Origin: UBA5069 sp964560495
GTDB lineage: Bacteria; Chloroflexota; Anaerolineae; Caldilineales; Caldilineaceae
Assembly: GCA_964560495.1 (NCBI GenBank)
Contig: CAZLMM010000001.1
Coordinates: forward strand, 1-64,000
Length of the DNA: 64,000 nucleotides
Reading direction: 5' to 3'
Positions within the stretch are counted from its first letter, which is position 1; each line of letters starts with the position of its first letter. The translations under genes were made by a program, and so were the position numbers. Below are positions 62,199 to 64,000 of the stretch, in pieces. Under the pieces are notes generated by a model that was not told the DNA's origin, did not search any database, and saw only the letters and a program-made list of their open reading frames with translations.

Positions 62199-62227
62199 AA
62201 TATAACATAGTTATGTGATATAGTCAA
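62199..62227 (-). promoter_or_regulatory. Promoter of the deoR-family gene
   Basis: TTGACT, a 17-base spacer and TATATT on the minus strand (62222-62227 and 62199-62204). The spacer contains the palindrome ATAAC-ATA-GTTAT (62202-62214). Confidence 0.65.
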
Positions 62228-62234
62228 GCGATCA

Positions 62235-62249
62235 CAACAAACCATGTTG
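62235..62249. promoter_or_regulatory. Operator-like inverted repeat CAACA-N5-TGTTG
   Basis: CAACA (62235-62239) and TGTTG (62245-62249). It overlaps the start of the -35 box of the forward promoter, a good place for a repressor. Confidence 0.5.
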
Positions 62250-62275
62250 ACGAATGATAAAATTTGTTGTATTCT
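62247..62275 (+). promoter_or_regulatory. Promoter of the hexose-phosphate isomerase operon
   Basis: TTGACG (62247-62252), a 17-base spacer and TATTCT (62270-62275), giving a transcript start about 50 bases before the first gene. Confidence 0.6.
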
Positions 62276-62332
62276 ATCACTAACCCTAACGCATATTGTT
62301 ATTCTTTGGCGTCAGCATTGACAGACTGAAAG

Positions 62333-62941
62333 ATGCGGTTTCCTATGTCGTACGCCCCTGTGCATCTTCGTTATGACCCGATCTCCGGGGAGATCGAAGG
62401 CGGCGGCAAGCACATCCGCCGTCTCAGCGATCTGGGCGATTCCTTCGCCGATACAGCAGCCTATCGACGAGCGCTGCAAGTTGACAACCCCATCCTCTAT
62501 CACACATCGCAGGTGGAAAGGCGAGACGGCGACGCTGACGACGGCGATCTTGATTACGTCTTGGGCGTTCTGATGCCGGGCAAGGTCGGCGATGAGTATT
62601 ACATGACCAAAGGTCATCTTCATGCCTGGCGTCCTGCCGCAGAGGTCTATCTGGGGCTGCGAGGTTGCGGCATGATGCTCCTGCAGGACGAGCGCACAGG
62701 GGAGTGCATTGCTGCGCCGCTGGGTGAAAACTCCATCGTCTATGTGCCCGGCCACACAGCCCATCGCACCGTCAATGTGGGCAATACGCCGTTGGTCTAC
62801 TGGGGCATTCTGTCCAGCCGCGCCGGCCACGATTACGGGTCAGCGGCTCTCAGCAACTTCAACAAAGTAGTCATCGAACGCAACGGCGCGCCGGTTGTGC
62901 TCGACCGCAGCGACTATCTCACCCAATCGCGCAGGGGGTGA
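62333..62941 (+). CDS. Cupin-type glucose-6-phosphate isomerase
   Basis: A 202-residue metal-dependent isomerase of the archaeal cupin PGI family, unrelated to the common PGI fold. The cupin motif GDEYYMTKGHLHAWRPAAEVYLGL has the two His and one Glu metal ligands, and the fourth His is in VYVPGHTAHRTVNVG. It interconverts glucose 6-phosphate and fructose 6-phosphate. The ATG at 62333 is chosen; 62345 is also in frame. It is the first gene of an operon with two mannose-6-phosphate isomerase-like genes, divergent from a DeoR regulator. Confidence 0.87.
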   Translation: MRFPMSYAPVHLRYDPISGEIEGGGKHIRRLSDLGDSFADTAAYRRALQVDNPILYHTSQVERRDGDADDGDLDYVLGVLMPGKVGDEYYMTKGHLHAWRPAAEVYLGLRGCGMMLLQDERTGECIAAPLGENSIVYVPGHTAHRTVNVGNTPLVYWGILSSRAGHDYGSAALSNFNKVVIERNGAPVVLDRSDYLTQSRRG

Positions 62942-63023
62942 AAGCCTTGAGTTGCCTGGGTATCAAGCCCATTCGAGTACAAGCATGAATATGAGTACGA
63001 ATAATGGGGAGATGGTGAAAGTC

Positions 63024-63416
63024 ATGAGTCGTTTTGTCGCCGGAGCCATTCCTGCAGAGAAGCCACCAGTCGCCCTGGTGGAGCGACCGTGGGGCGCGTT
63101 TCGTCAGTATGCTTTCAACCAGGAGGTGACTGTCAGCCTTATGATCGTGCGGCCTGGCATGCGACTGAGTCTACAATCGCACACCGGGCGCGCTGAACTG
63201 TGGATCATTCTCGACGACGGCTGCGAGGTGCAGGTGGGCGACGAAATTCTGCACCCGCAGGCCAATGACGAAGTATGGATTCCGGCCAATACCAAACACC
63301 GCCTGACAAGCAATGGGCTGACAGTGCGCGTGCTCGAAGTCGCGTTTGGCAACTGGCAGCAGGCCGATATCACCCGCTACGAAGATGACTTCGCCCGGCC
63401 CCAACAAGGAGAATGA
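63024..63416 (+). CDS. Type II mannose-6-phosphate isomerase-like cupin
   Basis: A 130-residue single-cupin protein matching the C-terminal isomerase domain of bifunctional mannose-1-P guanylyltransferases. It has VERPWGAFRQY, MIVRPGMRLSLQSHTGRAELWIIL (cupin motif 1, with one conserved His replaced by Thr-Gly context) and DEVWIPANTKHRL (motif 2). The likely reaction is mannose-6-P to fructose-6-P; a ligand-binding role is possible. Starts at 63012 and 62985 are in frame. It follows the PGI gene and overlaps nothing; the next gene begins three bases after its stop. Confidence 0.78.
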   Translation: MSRFVAGAIPAEKPPVALVERPWGAFRQYAFNQEVTVSLMIVRPGMRLSLQSHTGRAELWIILDDGCEVQVGDEILHPQANDEVWIPANTKHRLTSNGLTVRVLEVAFGNWQQADITRYEDDFARPQQGE

Positions 63417-63418
63417 CC

Positions 63419-64000
63419 GTGACCCTCCCCGCCATCTGGCGCAAAACCACGCAACATCTTATGCCAGCACACATCAGAGCTGCGAACGTGAGCGAGCGGG
63501 ACGCATACGACATCTATCCGTTCCATAATCTGGGCGCGGGTCAGATCGAAGCTGGCTTTGCAGCGTTGGCGCGCCGTCTCGCAAACGCGGGTCAAGTGGT
63601 CATCGACGGCTATCCCGGTGTGCTCTGGGAGGACTTTCGTGAACGGCTCTCTATTGCGCTCCATGACCTGGGCGTGTGCGCGCACTGGGTCGATGCAGCC
63701 CAGGCGCTCAAACCGCCGGCAGCCATCGACGTCATGCTTGCTCCGTTCCTCGGCGGCGATGACCCAATTTTTGGTTTTCGCTATCCCGGCCAACTGATCG
63801 ACTTCTTCGCCCCGGATCGCCTGGCTGATCTGCGACCCGACCCCGACGCCGGCCTGTGCGTCCTCTATGGCTGCGGCGCGGCGCTGGCCGACTGGCCGGG
63901 GCTGTTGGTCTATGTGGATGTCCCCAAAAACGAGATTCAGTTCCGCCAGCGCGCGGCCAGCGTGACCTGCCTGGGCGCCGATCGACCTCTCGACCCGAAG
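63419..64000 (+). CDS. Class I mannose-6-phosphate isomerase-like protein (5' part)
   Basis: The first 194 residues of a longer gene that runs off the window. The start is GTG at 63419, with AAGGAG upstream, three bases after the previous stop. Visible segments are YDIYPFHNLGAGQIEAGFAA, VVIDGYPGVLWEDFRERL, DVMLAPFLGGDDPIFGFRYPG, LYGCGAALADWPGLLVYVDVPKNEIQFRQRA. They resemble the N-terminal regulatory or kinase-like half of large class I mannose-6-phosphate isomerase proteins seen in this group of bacteria, not the metal-binding isomerase half, which would lie beyond the window end. Confidence 0.6.
   Translation, partial: MTLPAIWRKTTQHLMPAHIRAANVSERDAYDIYPFHNLGAGQIEAGFAALARRLANAGQVVIDGYPGVLWEDFRERLSIALHDLGVCAHWVDAAQALKPPAAIDVMLAPFLGGDDPIFGFRYPGQLIDFFAPDRLADLRPDPDAGLCVLYGCGAALADWPGLLVYVDVPKNEIQFRQRAASVTCLGADRPLDPK

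Overview
The window looks like a scaffold from a Chloroflexota genome, probably Anaerolineae and perhaps Caldilineales-like. This is inferred from gene content (long-form HPF, Cys4 L28, DUF4331/TPR/NicO cluster, large secreted Ig-like and SpaA-like proteins, no-porin style lipoproteins) and moderately high G+C; no rRNA or tRNA gene is present to confirm it. One 100-N scaffold gap (18664-18763) shows a draft or metagenome assembly.

Layout. 1-9500: two catabolic enzymes on the minus strand (peptidase C26, enolase-superfamily dehydratase), a Flp-type pilin coupled to comF, hpf with a promoter-terminator unit in front, an isochorismatase, a dynamin-like GTPase, a GNAT, rpmB with a strong terminator, a decayed rlmN, and a small (p)ppGpp hydrolase-like HD protein. 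9700-15400: cupredoxin lipoprotein, NicO metal exporter, DUF4331 and TPR proteins. 15300-28700: three very large secreted proteins on the minus strand, an FG-GAP propeller and two ExeM/NucH-type extracellular nucleases. All three end in a similar [YF]LP...[RK] tail. 28900-39700: dehydrogenases, a TPP enzyme, an SDR, a MatB-like acyl-CoA synthetase with a DAO-family oxidase, MsrA, a class V aminotransferase, and an anchored surface protein.

39870-49060: a tryptophan operon controlled by a canonical T-box (UGG specifier, UGGC bulge). The order is trpE, trpS, trpG, trpD, four-helix-bundle cassette, trpC, aromatic amino acid decarboxylase, IS982 remnant, trpF. trpA and trpB are absent from the window. 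trpF appears to have its own promoter, whose -35 box overlaps the transposase stop codon. A compact structured RNA candidate lies just upstream of the operon promoter.

49200-64000: hemolysin-III family protein; a tightly overlapping molybdopterin operon (moeA-moaC-moaD-moaE), whose MoaD has a 16-residue tail after the essential Gly-Gly; a subtilase followed by a small I9-like protein; acyl-CoA dehydrogenase; YbaK; a lipoprotein; methyltransferase/GNAT; MFS; and a DeoR regulator divergent from a hexose-phosphate isomerase operon, with clear promoters and operator-like palindromes between them. Several families of short interspersed palindromes are scattered through the intergenic regions.
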